Shown here one piece after another: positions 42,172 through 51,816 of a DNA stretch of 64,000 nt (positions are counted from its first letter, which is position 1; every line of letters starts with the position of its first letter). The stretch covers positions 124,001 to 188,000 of the forward strand of contig NZ_CP141769.1 of NCBI RefSeq assembly GCF_035621355.1. The letters run 5' to 3'. Below the pieces are notes generated by a model. It was not told the DNA's origin. It did not search any database and saw only the letters and a list, made by a program, of their open reading frames with translations. Source of the DNA: Thiobacillus sp. SCUT-2 (lineage in GTDB: Bacteria; Pseudomonadota; Gammaproteobacteria; Burkholderiales; Thiobacillaceae). Position numbers and translations under genes: made by a program.

Positions 42172-43134
42172 CTACTTTCCGCTCTTCGCCCGCTTCTTCA
42201 GGGACGCGGCGAGCTCCTCGGGCGTGCGCCCGTAGAGGCAGTCCTCGTCGTGATGCGCGTCGCGTGTCTTCGCCACGCTGTCCTTGAAGCGCGGATCCTG
42301 CGGCCGGTCGTGGCTGTCCATGAAGAGGGCGACGTCCCAGGCTTCCTGGTCGCTCAGCGTGCCGCCGAGGCCATAGGGCATGTTGGCCTTGATGAAGCCG
42401 GCGGCGGTGTCGACGCGGTGCATGCCGGCGCCCCAGTTGAACGAATCCTTGCCCCACAGGGGCGGGAACGCGTATTCGCCGTTGACCTGCGTCCCCTCGC
42501 CGTCGGCACCGTGGCAGATCGCGCAGTTGCTCCGGTATACCTCGCGTCCCCGCGCGAGATCCGGTGCGCGGGGCGGCGTTGCCACCTTGACGTAGCCCTG
42601 GCCGGGCAGCCGGGTCCCGGTCGGTGCGCCCTGGGCGAGCCAGAACGCGTAGGTGACCAGCGCGGTCATCTCCTTGCTGTCGGCCGCCGGCGGCTTGCCG
42701 TTCATGCTGTAGCGGAAGCACCCCTGGAGGCGGCTCTGGAAGGTGTCGACCTGCCCGGTCTTCTTGCGGTACGCAGGATAGACGACGTAGGCGGCCCACA
42801 GCGGCGCGGAATCCGCCTTGCGGCCGTCGTCGAGATGGCAGTTGGCGCAGTTCAGCCCGTTGCCGACATAGTCGCGGGCGTACTGCTGCGTGTGGACGAA
42901 GATGTCCCGCCCCAGCCGCACCGTCCGGCCGAATTCGTCGTCGGGGATCGCATTCGCGGGTGGCGGGGTGAAGCGGGACGGCGCGGGCCTGGCAGGCGTG
43001 CGCGCGACCTTCCGCGGCGTCGCTTTTCCGTGCGCGGCAGGATCTTTTCCCGGTGGCGCCGTCGGCCCGTCGGAAGCGTGCGCAACGCCGCCCAGGGCGA
43101 AGGTGCACAGCAGGTAGCCAGCGAGTCGATTCAT
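42172..43134 (-). CDS. tsdA: Thiosulfate dehydrogenase, diheme cytochrome TsdA
   Basis: Periplasmic enzyme that joins two thiosulfates into tetrathionate (or the reverse). The 320-residue precursor has a signal peptide ending VAHA, then a Pro/Ala/Lys-rich linker. Haem site 1 is NCANCHLDDGR, the diagnostic Cys ligand region is RLQGCFRYSMNG, and haem site 2 is CAICHGADGEG. FPPLWGKDSFNWGAGM matches the TsdA core. The Cys haem ligand distinguishes TsdA from ordinary cytochromes. Start ATG overlaps the stop of the upstream cytochrome gene (TsdB). Confidence 0.87.
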   Translation of the reverse strand: MNRLAGYLLCTFALGGVAHASDGPTAPPGKDPAAHGKATPRKVARTPARPAPSRFTPPPANAIPDDEFGRTVRLGRDIFVHTQQYARDYVGNGLNCANCHLDDGRKADSAPLWAAYVVYPAYRKKTGQVDTFQSRLQGCFRYSMNGKPPAADSKEMTALVTYAFWLAQGAPTGTRLPGQGYVKVATPPRAPDLARGREVYRSNCAICHGADGEGTQVNGEYAFPPLWGKDSFNWGAGMHRVDTAAGFIKANMPYGLGGTLSDQEAWDVALFMDSHDRPQDPRFKDSVAKTRDAHHDEDCLYGRTPEELAASLKKRAKSGK

Positions 43135-43772
43135 TTCGTGCCCTCCTGCGGGCCAAGCGTGGCCAGGTATGCGGCGACCGCGCGAACGTCGTCGGCCGTC
43201 AGATGCCGCGCCACCGTCCGCATCAGCTTCTGCGGATCGTTGGCGCGCGTGCCGGCCTGCCAGGCCTTCAGCTGGGCCTCGGTGTAGGGCGCGTTCTGTC
43301 CCGCGATCGGCGGAAAGTGCGGCGGCACGCCGGTCCCGTCGGTCGCATGGCACTTGAAGCAGGGAGGGATCTGGCGGCCCCAGTCGCCGCTGTTGGCGAG
43401 ATCCTTGCCGCGTGCGACCAACGCTGCATCGGCCGCGACCGCCGCCGGCTTCGGGCGCGGCAAGTCCGCGAAATAGCGCGCCGCCGCGTCCACGTCCTCC
43501 GCCTGCAGCGCCGCCGCGATCGGAGACATCACCGCGTTGCGGCGGGTTCCGGCCTTGAAATCGGCGAGCTGCTTGGCGATGTATGCCGCAGGCAGCCGGG
43601 CCAGCGCCGGGTAGCCGGCCTGGGCATTGCCGCCGCCCTCTTCGCCATGGCAGATCGCGCAGGCGATCGCGGCACCCTTGCCCTGGGTGACGATTGCCGG
43701 CGGGGCCGCCAGCACGGCCGAGGCGGTCCATGCCAGGGTTCCCGCCAGGCCAAGCTTGCTCAGTGAATGCAT
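43131..43772 (-). CDS. tsdB: Diheme cytochrome c4-like electron acceptor TsdB
   Basis: 213-residue periplasmic cytochrome with a signal peptide ending VLA and two haem sites, CAICHGEEGGG and CFKCHATDGTG, each followed by a c4-type Met region (AVMSPIAAAL and KLMRTVARHL). Two fused class I domains and the 4-nt overlap with tsdA fit TsdB, which takes electrons from TsdA and passes them to the respiratory chain. ATG 43772 is chosen as it starts the signal peptide. Confidence 0.82.
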   Translation of the reverse strand: MHSLSKLGLAGTLAWTASAVLAAPPAIVTQGKGAAIACAICHGEEGGGNAQAGYPALARLPAAYIAKQLADFKAGTRRNAVMSPIAAALQAEDVDAAARYFADLPRPKPAAVAADAALVARGKDLANSGDWGRQIPPCFKCHATDGTGVPPHFPPIAGQNAPYTEAQLKAWQAGTRANDPQKLMRTVARHLTADDVRAVAAYLATLGPQEGTK

Positions 43773-43862
43773 GAATGCGCTCCGGAAACGGTTCAACGGG
43801 GCGAGCCGCACGCTTCCCGTCTGCCGGCTCGCGTTCAAGTATAGGCGCTTGGCCGCCGGGCC

Positions 43863-44297
43863 TCAGCGCGGGGGCCGGTGATGCCGCAGCAGGCGGGCCA
43901 GCGCGTCCTTCAGGGGGCCGTCCTCGATCGCCGCGTTCAGATGGGCGAGCTCGTCCAGTGCGGCGGGCGGCAGGCCGTGCTTTTCCGCCGGCGCGGGATG
44001 GCGGGGCAGCAAGGCGGGGTTGACGCTGACGCGCACCGCTGCCGCGACGATCCCCTGTTTGCCGAGGCCGGCGAGCAAGGCGTCGGTCTGGTGGCGCAGC
44101 CGGCTGGCGACCGCTCCGCTGTCGCAGGCGAGGCTCAGCGTGCCGTTCTCCAGCTGCATGGCGCGCACGTGGCCGGCCAGCGCCGCAGGCAGGGAACGCT
44201 CCAGCGCGGCCTGGGTCTTCATGAGGGCGCGGGCGCGCGCGGCGAGACCGGTCGGAAGCTGGCTCGCCAGCAGGTCCGAGAGGCTGGACGCGCTCAC
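43863..44297 (-). CDS. DUF721 / DciA-family protein
   Basis: 144-residue protein with the DUF721 pattern: N-terminal helix, then LENGTLSLACDSGAVASRLRHQ and a long C-terminal helix. The DciA family includes the ancestral loader of the replicative helicase DnaB. Like many DUF721 genes it lies divergent to secA. Members vary in length; this one carries a longer C-terminal tail with a His/Pro-Arg-rich end. DnaB loading is inferred from the family. Confidence 0.72.
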   Translation of the reverse strand: MSASSLSDLLASQLPTGLAARARALMKTQAALERSLPAALAGHVRAMQLENGTLSLACDSGAVASRLRHQTDALLAGLGKQGIVAAAVRVSVNPALLPRHPAPAEKHGLPPAALDELAHLNAAIEDGPLKDALARLLRHHRPPR

Positions 44298-44421
44298 GGG
44301 CGCCCCGCGCAGACGCCGGCGGCAGGCCCCGAGGCCGTGCGGAGCGCGCCACGGGAAGCCCGCAGCGCTATGTTAAGATTCAACGGTTTGCCGCGTCCTG
44401 CGGGCATATTTCGGATTCCCC

Positions 44422-47139
44422 ATGCTGCAATCCCTGTTCAAGAAAGTCTTCGGCAGCCGCAACGACCGGCTGGTCAAACAATACCTGCAAAAGGTGCGGG
44501 CGATCAACGCGCTGGAGCCGGCGATCGAGAAGCTCTCCGACGCCGAGCTGAGCGGCAAGACCGTCGAATTCCGCGCCCGGCTCGAAAAGGGCGAGACGCT
44601 CGACGCGCTCCTGCCCGAGGCCTTCGCGGTGGTGCGCGAGGCGTCGAAGCGGGTCCTCGGCATGCGCCACTTCGACGTGCAGATGGTCGGCGGCATGGTG
44701 CTGCACGACGGCAAGATCGCGGAGATGCGCACCGGCGAAGGCAAGACCCTGATGGCGACGCTGCCGGCCTATCTGAATGCCCTGCCGGGCAGGGGCGTGC
44801 ACGTGGTGACGGTGAACGACTACCTGGCCAGCCGCGACGCCGAGGCTATGGGCCGGCTGTACGGTTTCCTCGGCCTCTCCACCGGCGTCAACCTCTCGCA
44901 GATGCCGCACGACGCCAAACAGGCGGCGTACGCGGCCGACATCACCTACGGCACCAACAACGAGTACGGCTTCGACTATCTGCGCGACAACATGGTCTAC
45001 CAGCTGGAGGAGAAGGTGCAGCGGCCGCTCGCGTTCTGCATCATCGACGAGGTCGACTCCATCCTGATCGACGAGGCGCGCACGCCGCTGATCATCTCGG
45101 GCCAGTCGGAGGAGAACACTGCGCTGTACCAGCAGGTGAACCTGGTGCCGCCGCGGCTTGTGCGGCAGAAGGACGAGGAGTCCGAGGGCGACTATTCGGT
45201 CGACGAGAAATCGCGCCAGGTGCTGCTGTCCGAGTCCGGCCACGAGAAGGTCGAGGCCATCCTCACCGAGATGGGCCTGCTGCCCGAAGGCGGCAGCCTC
45301 TACGACGCCTCCAACATCATGCTGATGCACCACGTGTACGCCGCCCTGCGCGCGCACGCGCTGTTCTTCAAGGACCAGCACTACGTGGTGCAGAACGGCG
45401 AAGTCATCATCGTCGACGAGTTCACCGGCCGCCTGATGAGCGGACGGCGCTGGTCGGAGGGCCTGCACCAGGCGGTCGAGGCGAAGGAGGGCGTGGCGAT
45501 CCAGAAGGAGAACCAGACGCTCGCGTCGATCACCTTCCAGAACTATTTCCGCATGTACCAGAAGCTCTCGGGCATGACCGGCACGGCGGATACCGAGGCG
45601 TTCGAATTCCAGAGCATCTACGGCCTCGAGACCGTGGTCATTCCGACGCACCGGCCGATGATCCGCAAGGACGAGCACGACCAGGTCTACCGCACCGCGC
45701 GCGAGCGCGACCAGGCGGTGATCAACGACATCCGCGCGCGCAACGCCAACGGCCAGCCGGTGCTGGTCGGCACCACCTCGATCGAGGCCAACGAACATCT
45801 TTCTGCCGAGCTGAGCAAGGCCGGGCTGCCGCACAACGTGCTGAACGCGAAGCAGCACGCGCGCGAAGCCGAGGTCATCGCGCAGGCCGGCATGCCGGGT
45901 GGCATCACCATCGCCACCAACATGGCGGGCCGCGGCACCGACATCGTGCTGGGCGGCAGCATCCAGAAGGAAGTCGACGCGATCCGTGCCGACGAGAGCC
46001 TGTCCGACAGCGACAAGGACGCCCGCATCAATGCGCTCAAGGCCGACTGGCAACCGCGCCACGACGCCGTGGTAACGGCCGGCGGCCTGCACATCATCGG
46101 CACCGAGCGCCACGAATCGCGCCGCGTCGACAACCAGTTGCGCGGCCGTTCCGGGCGCCAGGGCGACCCCGGCTCCAGCCGCTTCTTCCTGTCGCTGGAA
46201 GATCCGCTGCTGCGCATCTTCGCCTCCGACCGCGTCGCCGCGATCATGAACCGGCTGAAGATGCCCGAGGGCGAGGCGATCGAGCACCCGTGGGTGACGC
46301 GCGCGATCGAGAACGCCCAGCGCAAGGTCGAACAGCGCAACTTCGACATCCGCAAGCAGCTGCTCGAATACGACGACGTCTCCAACGACCAGCGCAAGGT
46401 GATCTACGAGCAGCGCAACGAGCTCCTGGCGAGCGAGGAGATCGGCGACACGATCCGCGCGATGCGCGACGACGTCCTGAACGAAACGTTCAGCCTGCAC
46501 ATCGCGCCCGGCAGCATGGAGGAGCAGTGGGACGTCGCGGGCCTCGAGAAGACGCTCGCCGCGCAGTTCTCGCTCGAGCTGCCGCTGCAGCGCTGGCTCG
46601 AGGAAGACAAGGCGCTCAACGAGGAGGGGCTGCGCGGCAAGATCCTCGAGGCGGCCGACGCCGTCTATCGCGAGAAGGAGGCGCTGGTGGGCGGCGACAG
46701 CCTGCGCCAGTTCGAGCGCGCGGTGATGCTGCAAAGTCTGGATACCCACTGGCGCGAGCACCTGTCGGCGCTGGACCATCTGCGCCAGGGCATCCACCTG
46801 CGCGGCTACGCGCAGAAGCAGCCCAAGCAGGAATACAAGCGCGAGGCCTTCGAGCTGTTCGCAGCCATGCTCGCCGCCATCAAGGCCGAGGTCACGCAGA
46901 TCACCACGACCGTGCAGGTGCGCTCGCCGGAGGATGTCGAAGCGGTCGAGCTGAGCGAGGGCGTGTCCAACGTCCAGTACCAGCACGAGGCGTACGACGA
47001 GGGCAAGGACTTCGGCGAGGGGGCGGGCGAAGCGGCTTTGCCCCAGCCGGAAACGGCCTATCCCAAGGTCGGCCGCAACGATCCCTGCCCGTGCGGCTCC
47101 GGGAAGAAGTACAAGCAGTGTCACGGCAAACTGAGCTGA
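44422..47139 (+). CDS. secA: Preprotein translocase ATPase SecA
   Basis: Motor of the Sec export pathway, 905 residues. Walker [18 protein letters not shown]-type Walker [27 protein letters not shown] motif [25 protein letters not shown], and the C-terminal zinc finger [15 protein letters not shown] that binds SecB/ribosome. Normal length. Promoter should lie in the 124-nt gap shared with the divergent DciA gene. Confidence 0.98.
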   Translation: MLQSLFKKVFGSRNDRLVKQYLQKVRAINALEPAIEKLSDAELSGKTVEFRARLEKGETLDALLPEAFAVVREASKRVLGMRHFDVQMVGGMVLHDGKIAEMRTGEGKTLMATLPAYLNALPGRGVHVVTVNDYLASRDAEAMGRLYGFLGLSTGVNLSQMPHDAKQAAYAADITYGTNNEYGFDYLRDNMVYQLEEKVQRPLAFCIIDEVDSILIDEARTPLIISGQSEENTALYQQVNLVPPRLVRQKDEESEGDYSVDEKSRQVLLSESGHEKVEAILTEMGLLPEGGSLYDASNIMLMHHVYAALRAHALFFKDQHYVVQNGEVIIVDEFTGRLMSGRRWSEGLHQAVEAKEGVAIQKENQTLASITFQNYFRMYQKLSGMTGTADTEAFEFQSIYGLETVVIPTHRPMIRKDEHDQVYRTARERDQAVINDIRARNANGQPVLVGTTSIEANEHLSAELSKAGLPHNVLNAKQHAREAEVIAQAGMPGGITIATNMAGRGTDIVLGGSIQKEVDAIRADESLSDSDKDARINALKADWQPRHDAVVTAGGLHIIGTERHESRRVDNQLRGRSGRQGDPGSSRFFLSLEDPLLRIFASDRVAAIMNRLKMPEGEAIEHPWVTRAIENAQRKVEQRNFDIRKQLLEYDDVSNDQRKVIYEQRNELLASEEIGDTIRAMRDDVLNETFSLHIAPGSMEEQWDVAGLEKTLAAQFSLELPLQRWLEEDKALNEEGLRGKILEAADAVYREKEALVGGDSLRQFERAVMLQSLDTHWREHLSALDHLRQGIHLRGYAQKQPKQEYKREAFELFAAMLAAIKAEVTQITTTVQVRSPEDVEAVELSEGVSNVQYQHEAYDEGKDFGEGAGEAALPQPETAYPKVGRNDPCPCGSGKKYKQCHGKLS

Positions 47140-47150
47140 GGAGTTCCGCC

Positions 47151-47378
47151 ATGCCTTACTATGTTTTCCGTATCGGGATGTTCAAGGTGCTGGAGAAGCA
47201 GGGCGAGTGGGCGACGTTCAAGGAAGCGCGCGCCCACGTCAACGAGCTGCGCAAGACGCTCGACCCCAAGTCCGGCGACAAGTACAAGATGATCTTCGCC
47301 GAAAACGAGATCGTCGCGCAGGAAACGCTCACGGCCGAGCGCGAACTGGACAAGTCGCTCTCCGGCGACGACTGGTAA
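47151..47378 (+). CDS. Small conserved-type protein after secA
   Basis: 75-residue soluble protein, MPYYVFRIGMFKVLEKQGEW at the start, followed by a charged helical stretch (KEARAHVNELRKTLDPKSGD). No signal peptide or known motif. GAGGAG lies 10 nt upstream of ATG 47151; the gene follows secA by 11 nt, so co-transcription is likely. Function unknown. Confidence 0.72.
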   Translation: MPYYVFRIGMFKVLEKQGEWATFKEARAHVNELRKTLDPKSGDKYKMIFAENEIVAQETLTAERELDKSLSGDDW

Positions 47379-47460
47379 TTCACCCGGGATCTGCTCCGGC
47401 GCGGGCTTCCCGAACGCACGTGCCACGGCACGTCGAGTTTCACCAGGTTTCCGAGTTGCG

Positions 47461-47907
47461 ATGGCTGAGTACAACGAAGACGCTTACAAGCTGGCCCGCA
47501 AGGCCTACATCGAATACAGCTGCCCGTTCGAGCGCGCGCTCCTGTCGCGCTGCGTCGCCTGCAGCCGCTCGCGCAAGCTCAACCTCGCCGAGCGCGAGGC
47601 GATCGCCTGCGGCGACCCCGACGTGCGCACGCATTGCCAGTCGTTCTATCAGGCACTGCACGACAACGCGCAGTTCGCGCTGAAGATCAATTCCGACGCA
47701 CCCTGGCCCTTCGGCAAGGAGATCCGCGCCCAGTGCGGAGGCGTGCGCGGGCTGGCGGAAGCGCTCGGCAATGCCGGCGACGAGGCGACCGATGTCGCCG
47801 CGTCCGTGCTTGCCGGCCGGTCGCGCCATGGCGAGACCGCTGCGTTCCCGTACTCCGAAATCATGCGCGCGGTGGTTCACTACGAGCCGCGCAAGCGGCG
47901 CTCGTGA
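47461..47907 (+). CDS. Cysteine-containing protein of unknown function
   Basis: 148-residue soluble protein with Cys at about residues 21, 31, 34, 50 and 59, including a CVAC pair (CPFERALLSRCVACSRSRK, then IACGDP and THC). The spacing would suit a metal site (Zn or Fe-S), but no family is recognised. It lacks a signal peptide, so it is cytoplasmic. It stands 82 nt after the small secA-linked gene. Confidence 0.65.
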   Translation: MAEYNEDAYKLARKAYIEYSCPFERALLSRCVACSRSRKLNLAEREAIACGDPDVRTHCQSFYQALHDNAQFALKINSDAPWPFGKEIRAQCGGVRGLAEALGNAGDEATDVAASVLAGRSRHGETAAFPYSEIMRAVVHYEPRKRRS

Positions 47908-47972
47908 CGTGAGCCGAGCCTGCCTGCCGTACGTGCTTTGGCGACCCGTTTTTTTTTGATTACACTTTTCGC

Positions 47973-48362
47973 GTGCGCGCCCGACTACAACGATTCCTGC
48001 TGTCGCTGCTGATGCTGACCCTGCCGATGCAGGCGATGGCCTACGTCGCCATGCAGGCATGCGTCCTCTCCGAGCCGGATGCGTCCATGCAGACCACGCA
48101 TTCCATGGCGATGGCGGGCGACGCGATGGCAAGCTGCCACGAAATGGCCGATGCGGAATCATTGCCCGCACAGCACCCGTCCACCCAGCACGACTGCAAA
48201 TTCTGCGCAGCCTGCGGCCTGGCGTCGGCGCTTCCCGCCGACGTCGCGGTACGCATGCCGGTCATCCCCATGCCGCAAGCCTTTTCGCCGCAGCCCGCCG
48301 CGGCGTTCAGCGGCTTTTTTCCCGACGGCCCCGAGCGGCCACCCCGAGCCGTCCTCGCCTGA
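47973..48362 (+). CDS. Small periplasmic Met/His/Cys-rich protein, copper-linked
   Basis: 129-residue secreted protein with a signal peptide (RFLLSLLMLTLPMQAMA) and a mature part rich in putative metal ligands: HSMAMAGDAMASCHEMAD and HDCKFCAACG. The layout resembles DUF2946-like proteins that precede copper-resistance genes. GTG 47973 follows a run of nine T and an AT-rich stretch (47949-47970). It heads the rightward copper set; a role in periplasmic copper binding is inferred from residues and context. Confidence 0.65.
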   Translation: MRARLQRFLLSLLMLTLPMQAMAYVAMQACVLSEPDASMQTTHSMAMAGDAMASCHEMADAESLPAQHPSTQHDCKFCAACGLASALPADVAVRMPVIPMPQAFSPQPAAAFSGFFPDGPERPPRAVLA

Positions 48363-48434
48363 ACCGCGCGCTGGCGTCAGCGCGCCGCCCGATTTTGCCT
48401 GCGGCGAGAGCGCCGCATGTTTGCGAGGACCATC

Positions 48435-48491
48435 ATGAAGAAGTTTGTACTTTGCCGTGCGGCGCGGCCCGTGCGCCGGCACGCCGACTGA
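48435..48491 (+). CDS. Possible 18-codon leader ORF
   Basis: ATG 48435, preceded by GAGGA, opens an 18-codon frame (MKKFVLCRAARP onward) that stops 10 nt before the TolC-family gene. It may be a leader peptide, or the leftover start of a deleted gene whose MKKF beginning looks like a signal peptide. Evidence is only the ribosome-binding site and position. Confidence 0.25.
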   Translation: MKKFVLCRAARPVRRHAD

Positions 48492-48501
48492 GGGGACGGC
48501 C

Positions 48502-49917
48502 ATGCCTGCCTGTCCTGTTTCCCGCCGACTCCTGGCACTCACGCTGGCATCGGCGTCCCTGCTCGGTGGCTGCGCCACGTTTTCCCCCGACGGCGGCTTC
48601 GGCGCCATCCAGTCGGAAACGGCGGCGCGCGCCGGGCGGGATGTCGTGTGGTCGCGCGACGATGCCACCCGGGCGCAAACGCGCGCACGCGTCGAAGCCC
48701 TGCTGGCGCACCCGCTGTCCGCGGACGACGCGGTCCAGATCGCGCTCCTGAACAACCCCGGCCTGCAGGCCCGCTTCAACGCGCTCGGGCTCGCCGAGGC
48801 CGACTGGGTGGCGGCGCGGCGCCTGCCGAATCCGGGCGTGTCGATCGGGCGGCTCACGCGTGGCAGCGAGGTCGAATGGGATCGCAGCCTGCACCTCAAT
48901 CTTGCGTGGCTGCTGACCATGCCGTTGCGCGCCGGCATCGAGGCGCGCCTGTTCGAGCAGACGCGGCGTGCCCTCGTGCTGGACGTGCTGCGCCTGGCGG
49001 CGGACACGCGCAAGGCGTGGATCGCCGCGGTGGCGGCCATCCAGTCCGAGGCCTACCAGCGGCAGGCGATGGACGCTGCCGCGGCCGGCGCCGAGCTGGC
49101 CGCGCGCATGGCGCGGGCCGGAAACTGGAGCAAGCTGAAGGAGGCGCGCGAGCAGGCGTTCCATGCCGACGCCGCGCTGGCGGTCGCGCGCGCCGGGCAG
49201 AGCAGGCTGCAGGCACGTGAACGCCTGGTGCGCTTGCTCGGGCTCGAGCACCCCGACACGCTGCAACTCCCCGAGCGGCTGCCCGATCTGCCCGCGGCCC
49301 TGCCGTCGCTGCCCGACGTCGAGCAGCGGGCGATGGACTCGCGCATCGACCTGCAGATGGTGCGGCTGCAGGCCGATGCGCTGGCGAAGAATCTTGGCCT
49401 GGCGCGCCGCACGCGCTTCATCAACGTGCTCGAACTGGGCGCCATCAGCAATGCGTCGAACGAGGTCCCGCTACAGCGCGGCTACGAGATCAGCTTCGAA
49501 CTGCCGCTGTTCGACTGGGGGCAGTCCCGCGTCGTCGCGGCCGAATCGCGCTACCGCCAGATGCTCGAGCGCGCGCGCCAGACCGCCGTCGACGCACGTT
49601 CCGAGGTGCGCGAAGCCTGTGCCATCCGGCAGAGCCAGTACGCCGTCGCGCGCCAGCTGCGCGACGAGCTCGTGCCGCTGCGCCAGCGCATTTCGGAAGA
49701 GAACCTGTACCGCTACAACGGCATGCTGATCAGCGTGTTCGAGCTGCTCGCCGACGCGCGCGAGCAGATTGCCGCCGTCAATGCCGCAATCGCGGCGCAG
49801 CGCGATTACTGGCTCGCCGACGCCGACCTGCAGATGGCGCTGGCGGGCTCGCCCGGCCCCGCCGTGCTGACTCCCCTCTCGCCCGCATCCGCCGCCTCGG
49901 CGGCGGGCGCCCACTGA
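48502..49917 (+). CDS. TolC-family outer-membrane lipoprotein
   Basis: 471-residue outer-membrane-factor protein with a lipobox LGGC at about residue 24 and the repeated TolC helical architecture. Visible are DAVQIALLNNPGLQARFNAL and, in the second half, EISFELPLFDWGQSR. It normally forms the exit duct of an efflux pump, but no adaptor/pump pair is adjacent; instead it precedes a multicopper oxidase and a CusF-like protein, as in CopB-like or CusC-like copper systems. GGGGA precedes ATG 48502. Confidence 0.83.
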   Translation: MPACPVSRRLLALTLASASLLGGCATFSPDGGFGAIQSETAARAGRDVVWSRDDATRAQTRARVEALLAHPLSADDAVQIALLNNPGLQARFNALGLAEADWVAARRLPNPGVSIGRLTRGSEVEWDRSLHLNLAWLLTMPLRAGIEARLFEQTRRALVLDVLRLAADTRKAWIAAVAAIQSEAYQRQAMDAAAAGAELAARMARAGNWSKLKEAREQAFHADAALAVARAGQSRLQARERLVRLLGLEHPDTLQLPERLPDLPAALPSLPDVEQRAMDSRIDLQMVRLQADALAKNLGLARRTRFINVLELGAISNASNEVPLQRGYEISFELPLFDWGQSRVVAAESRYRQMLERARQTAVDARSEVREACAIRQSQYAVARQLRDELVPLRQRISEENLYRYNGMLISVFELLADAREQIAAVNAAIAAQRDYWLADADLQMALAGSPGPAVLTPLSPASAASAAGAH

Positions 49918-49929
49918 CAAGGAGGCACC

Positions 49930-51309
49930 ATGACCTCGAGACGTGATTTCTTCAAGCTCGGCGCAGCGGTCGCGGCGGCCGGCGTGAGCCCGGCGGCGAT
50001 GGCGGCGCTGCCGGAGATCGTGAGCATGGACCGGGCCGATACCCGCCCGCCGCTGCTCCCGCCCAATGGACGCCCCTACAACCCGGTGGTGACGCTCAAC
50101 GGCTGGACGCTGCCCTGGCGCATGAGGAACGGCGTGAAGGAGTTCCACCTCGTCGCCGAGCCGGTGGTGCGCGAGATCGCGCCCGGCATGAAGGCGCACC
50201 TGTGGGGCTACAACGGGCAAAGTCCCGGCCCGACCATCGAGGTCGTCGAAGGCGACCGCGTGCGCATCTACGTCACCAACCGCCTGCCCGAGCACACGAC
50301 GATCCACTGGCACGGCCAGCGCCTGCCGAACGGCATGGACGGCGTCGGCGGCCTGACCCAGCCGCAGATCAGGCCGGGGGAGACCTACGTCTACGAGTTC
50401 GTCGCGCGCCGCCCCGGCACCTTCATGTATCACCCGCACGCCGACGAGATGACGCAGATGGCGATGGGCATGATGGGGTTCTGGGTGACGCATCCGAAAG
50501 GCCCTCATCCGCTGATCGATCCGGTCGACCGCGATTTCTGCCTTCTCCTCAACGCCTACGACGTCGATCCCGGCAGCGCGACGCCCTCGGTCAACACGAT
50601 GCTCGACTTCAACCTGTGGACCTTCAACAGCCGCGCCTTCCCCGGCATCGACAGCCTCAACGTGCGGCTGAACGACAGGGTGCGCATCCGCGTCGGCAAC
50701 CTCACGATGACCAACCATCCGATCCATCTGCATGGCATGGAGTTCGAGGTGACCGGCACCGACGGCGGGGCGGTGCCGAAGAGCGCGCGCTGGCCCGAGG
50801 TCACGACCGACATCGCGGTCGGCCAGATGCGCCAGATCGAGTTCGTCGCCGATGCCGAAGGCGACTGGGCCTTTCACTGCCACAAGAGCCACCACACCAT
50901 GAACGCGATGGGCCACGCGGTGCCGACCATGATCGGCGTCAATCAGGACGGGCTTGCCGAGAAGATCGCCAAGCTGATTCCCGACTACATGGCGATGGGT
51001 GAACGCGGCATGGCCGACATGGGTCGCATGGAGATGCCGCTGCCCGACAACACCCTGCCGATGATGACCGGTCGCGGGCCGTTCGGCCCGGTCGAGATGG
51101 GCGGCATGTTCACGGTGCTCAAGGTGCGCCGTGACCAGCGGCGCGGCGATTATTCCGACCCCGGCTGGTACGGCCAGCCACCCGGCACCCGCGCCCAGCT
51201 TTGGCCCGGTGCGGTGGCGGACCCGGTGCGGGCATCCGGCGACGCCCCGGATACGAACACAGACATCGAAGTGACGGTTCGCAAACCGGCCGGCCATTCC
51301 GGCCATTGA
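49930..51309 (+). CDS. Tat-exported multicopper oxidase, copper-resistance type
   Basis: 459-residue oxidase with a twin-arginine signal (SRRDFFKLG) and three cupredoxin domains. Copper ligands are seen in HWHG, HPHADEM, HPIHLHG and HCHKSHHTMNAM, giving the trinuclear and type 1 sites. The C-terminus has a Met-rich stretch (MAMGERGMADMGRMEMP) for cuprous ions. It probably oxidises Cu(I) in the periplasm. Twelve nt after the TolC-family gene and 17 nt before the CusF-like gene. Confidence 0.87.
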   Translation: MTSRRDFFKLGAAVAAAGVSPAAMAALPEIVSMDRADTRPPLLPPNGRPYNPVVTLNGWTLPWRMRNGVKEFHLVAEPVVREIAPGMKAHLWGYNGQSPGPTIEVVEGDRVRIYVTNRLPEHTTIHWHGQRLPNGMDGVGGLTQPQIRPGETYVYEFVARRPGTFMYHPHADEMTQMAMGMMGFWVTHPKGPHPLIDPVDRDFCLLLNAYDVDPGSATPSVNTMLDFNLWTFNSRAFPGIDSLNVRLNDRVRIRVGNLTMTNHPIHLHGMEFEVTGTDGGAVPKSARWPEVTTDIAVGQMRQIEFVADAEGDWAFHCHKSHHTMNAMGHAVPTMIGVNQDGLAEKIAKLIPDYMAMGERGMADMGRMEMPLPDNTLPMMTGRGPFGPVEMGGMFTVLKVRRDQRRGDYSDPGWYGQPPGTRAQLWPGAVADPVRASGDAPDTNTDIEVTVRKPAGHSGH

Positions 51310-51326
51310 ATGAAAGGACGAAGAGA

Positions 51327-51671
51327 ATGAAATCCAGACTGCTGTTTCTTGCCTTGCTCGCGGCCCCGCTGGCGCCCGCCTGGGCCGGCGGCAAGGCCAT
51401 GCATGACGGCATGAGCATGCCGGCGACCGACGTGCACGGCATGGCCGTGGCCACGGCCGAGGGCGTGGTGCGCAAGGTCGACCGCGAAGCCGGCAAGGTC
51501 ACGCTGCGGCACGGCGCCATCGAGAGCCTGAACATGCCGCCCATGACGATGGTCTACCGCGTCTCCAGACCTGCCCTGATGGACGGCATCAAGGCCGGCG
51601 ATCGTGTGCGCTTCGAGCTCGAGACGCGCGACGGCATGAGCGTCCTCACCCGCATCGAGCGGCTGCCCTGA
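51327..51671 (+). CDS. CusF-like periplasmic copper-binding protein
   Basis: 114-residue secreted protein with a signal peptide (ending PAWA), a His/Met linker (MHDGMSMPATDVHGM) and the small beta-barrel domain containing LNMPPMTMVYRV. The MPPMTM cluster corresponds to the Met ligands of CusF, which binds Cu(I)/Ag(I) and delivers it to efflux pumps. GAAAGGACGAAGAG precedes ATG 51327. It closes the copper set. Confidence 0.83.
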   Translation: MKSRLLFLALLAAPLAPAWAGGKAMHDGMSMPATDVHGMAVATAEGVVRKVDREAGKVTLRHGAIESLNMPPMTMVYRVSRPALMDGIKAGDRVRFELETRDGMSVLTRIERLP

Positions 51672-51816
51672 CGGCGCGAAGCGCGACACCGCGGGAACTC
51701 GCGGTGCAGGCCGTGCAGTCAAAGCCTTAGGGGTTTTGTACTAGAGTGAACGTGAGGCCTGCGGCGTGCATTCGCCGGCGTGCGCGGGCGTGTTCGCGAT
51801 GATAGAGGAGAGCATG

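Noticed and set aside
44380-47124. Long leftward open frame opposite secA
   Set aside because: Same antisense artefact; secA on the plus strand has every family motif.
47949-47957. Run of nine T as an intrinsic terminator
   Set aside because: No stable hairpin precedes it; more likely part of the AT-rich promoter region of the following gene.
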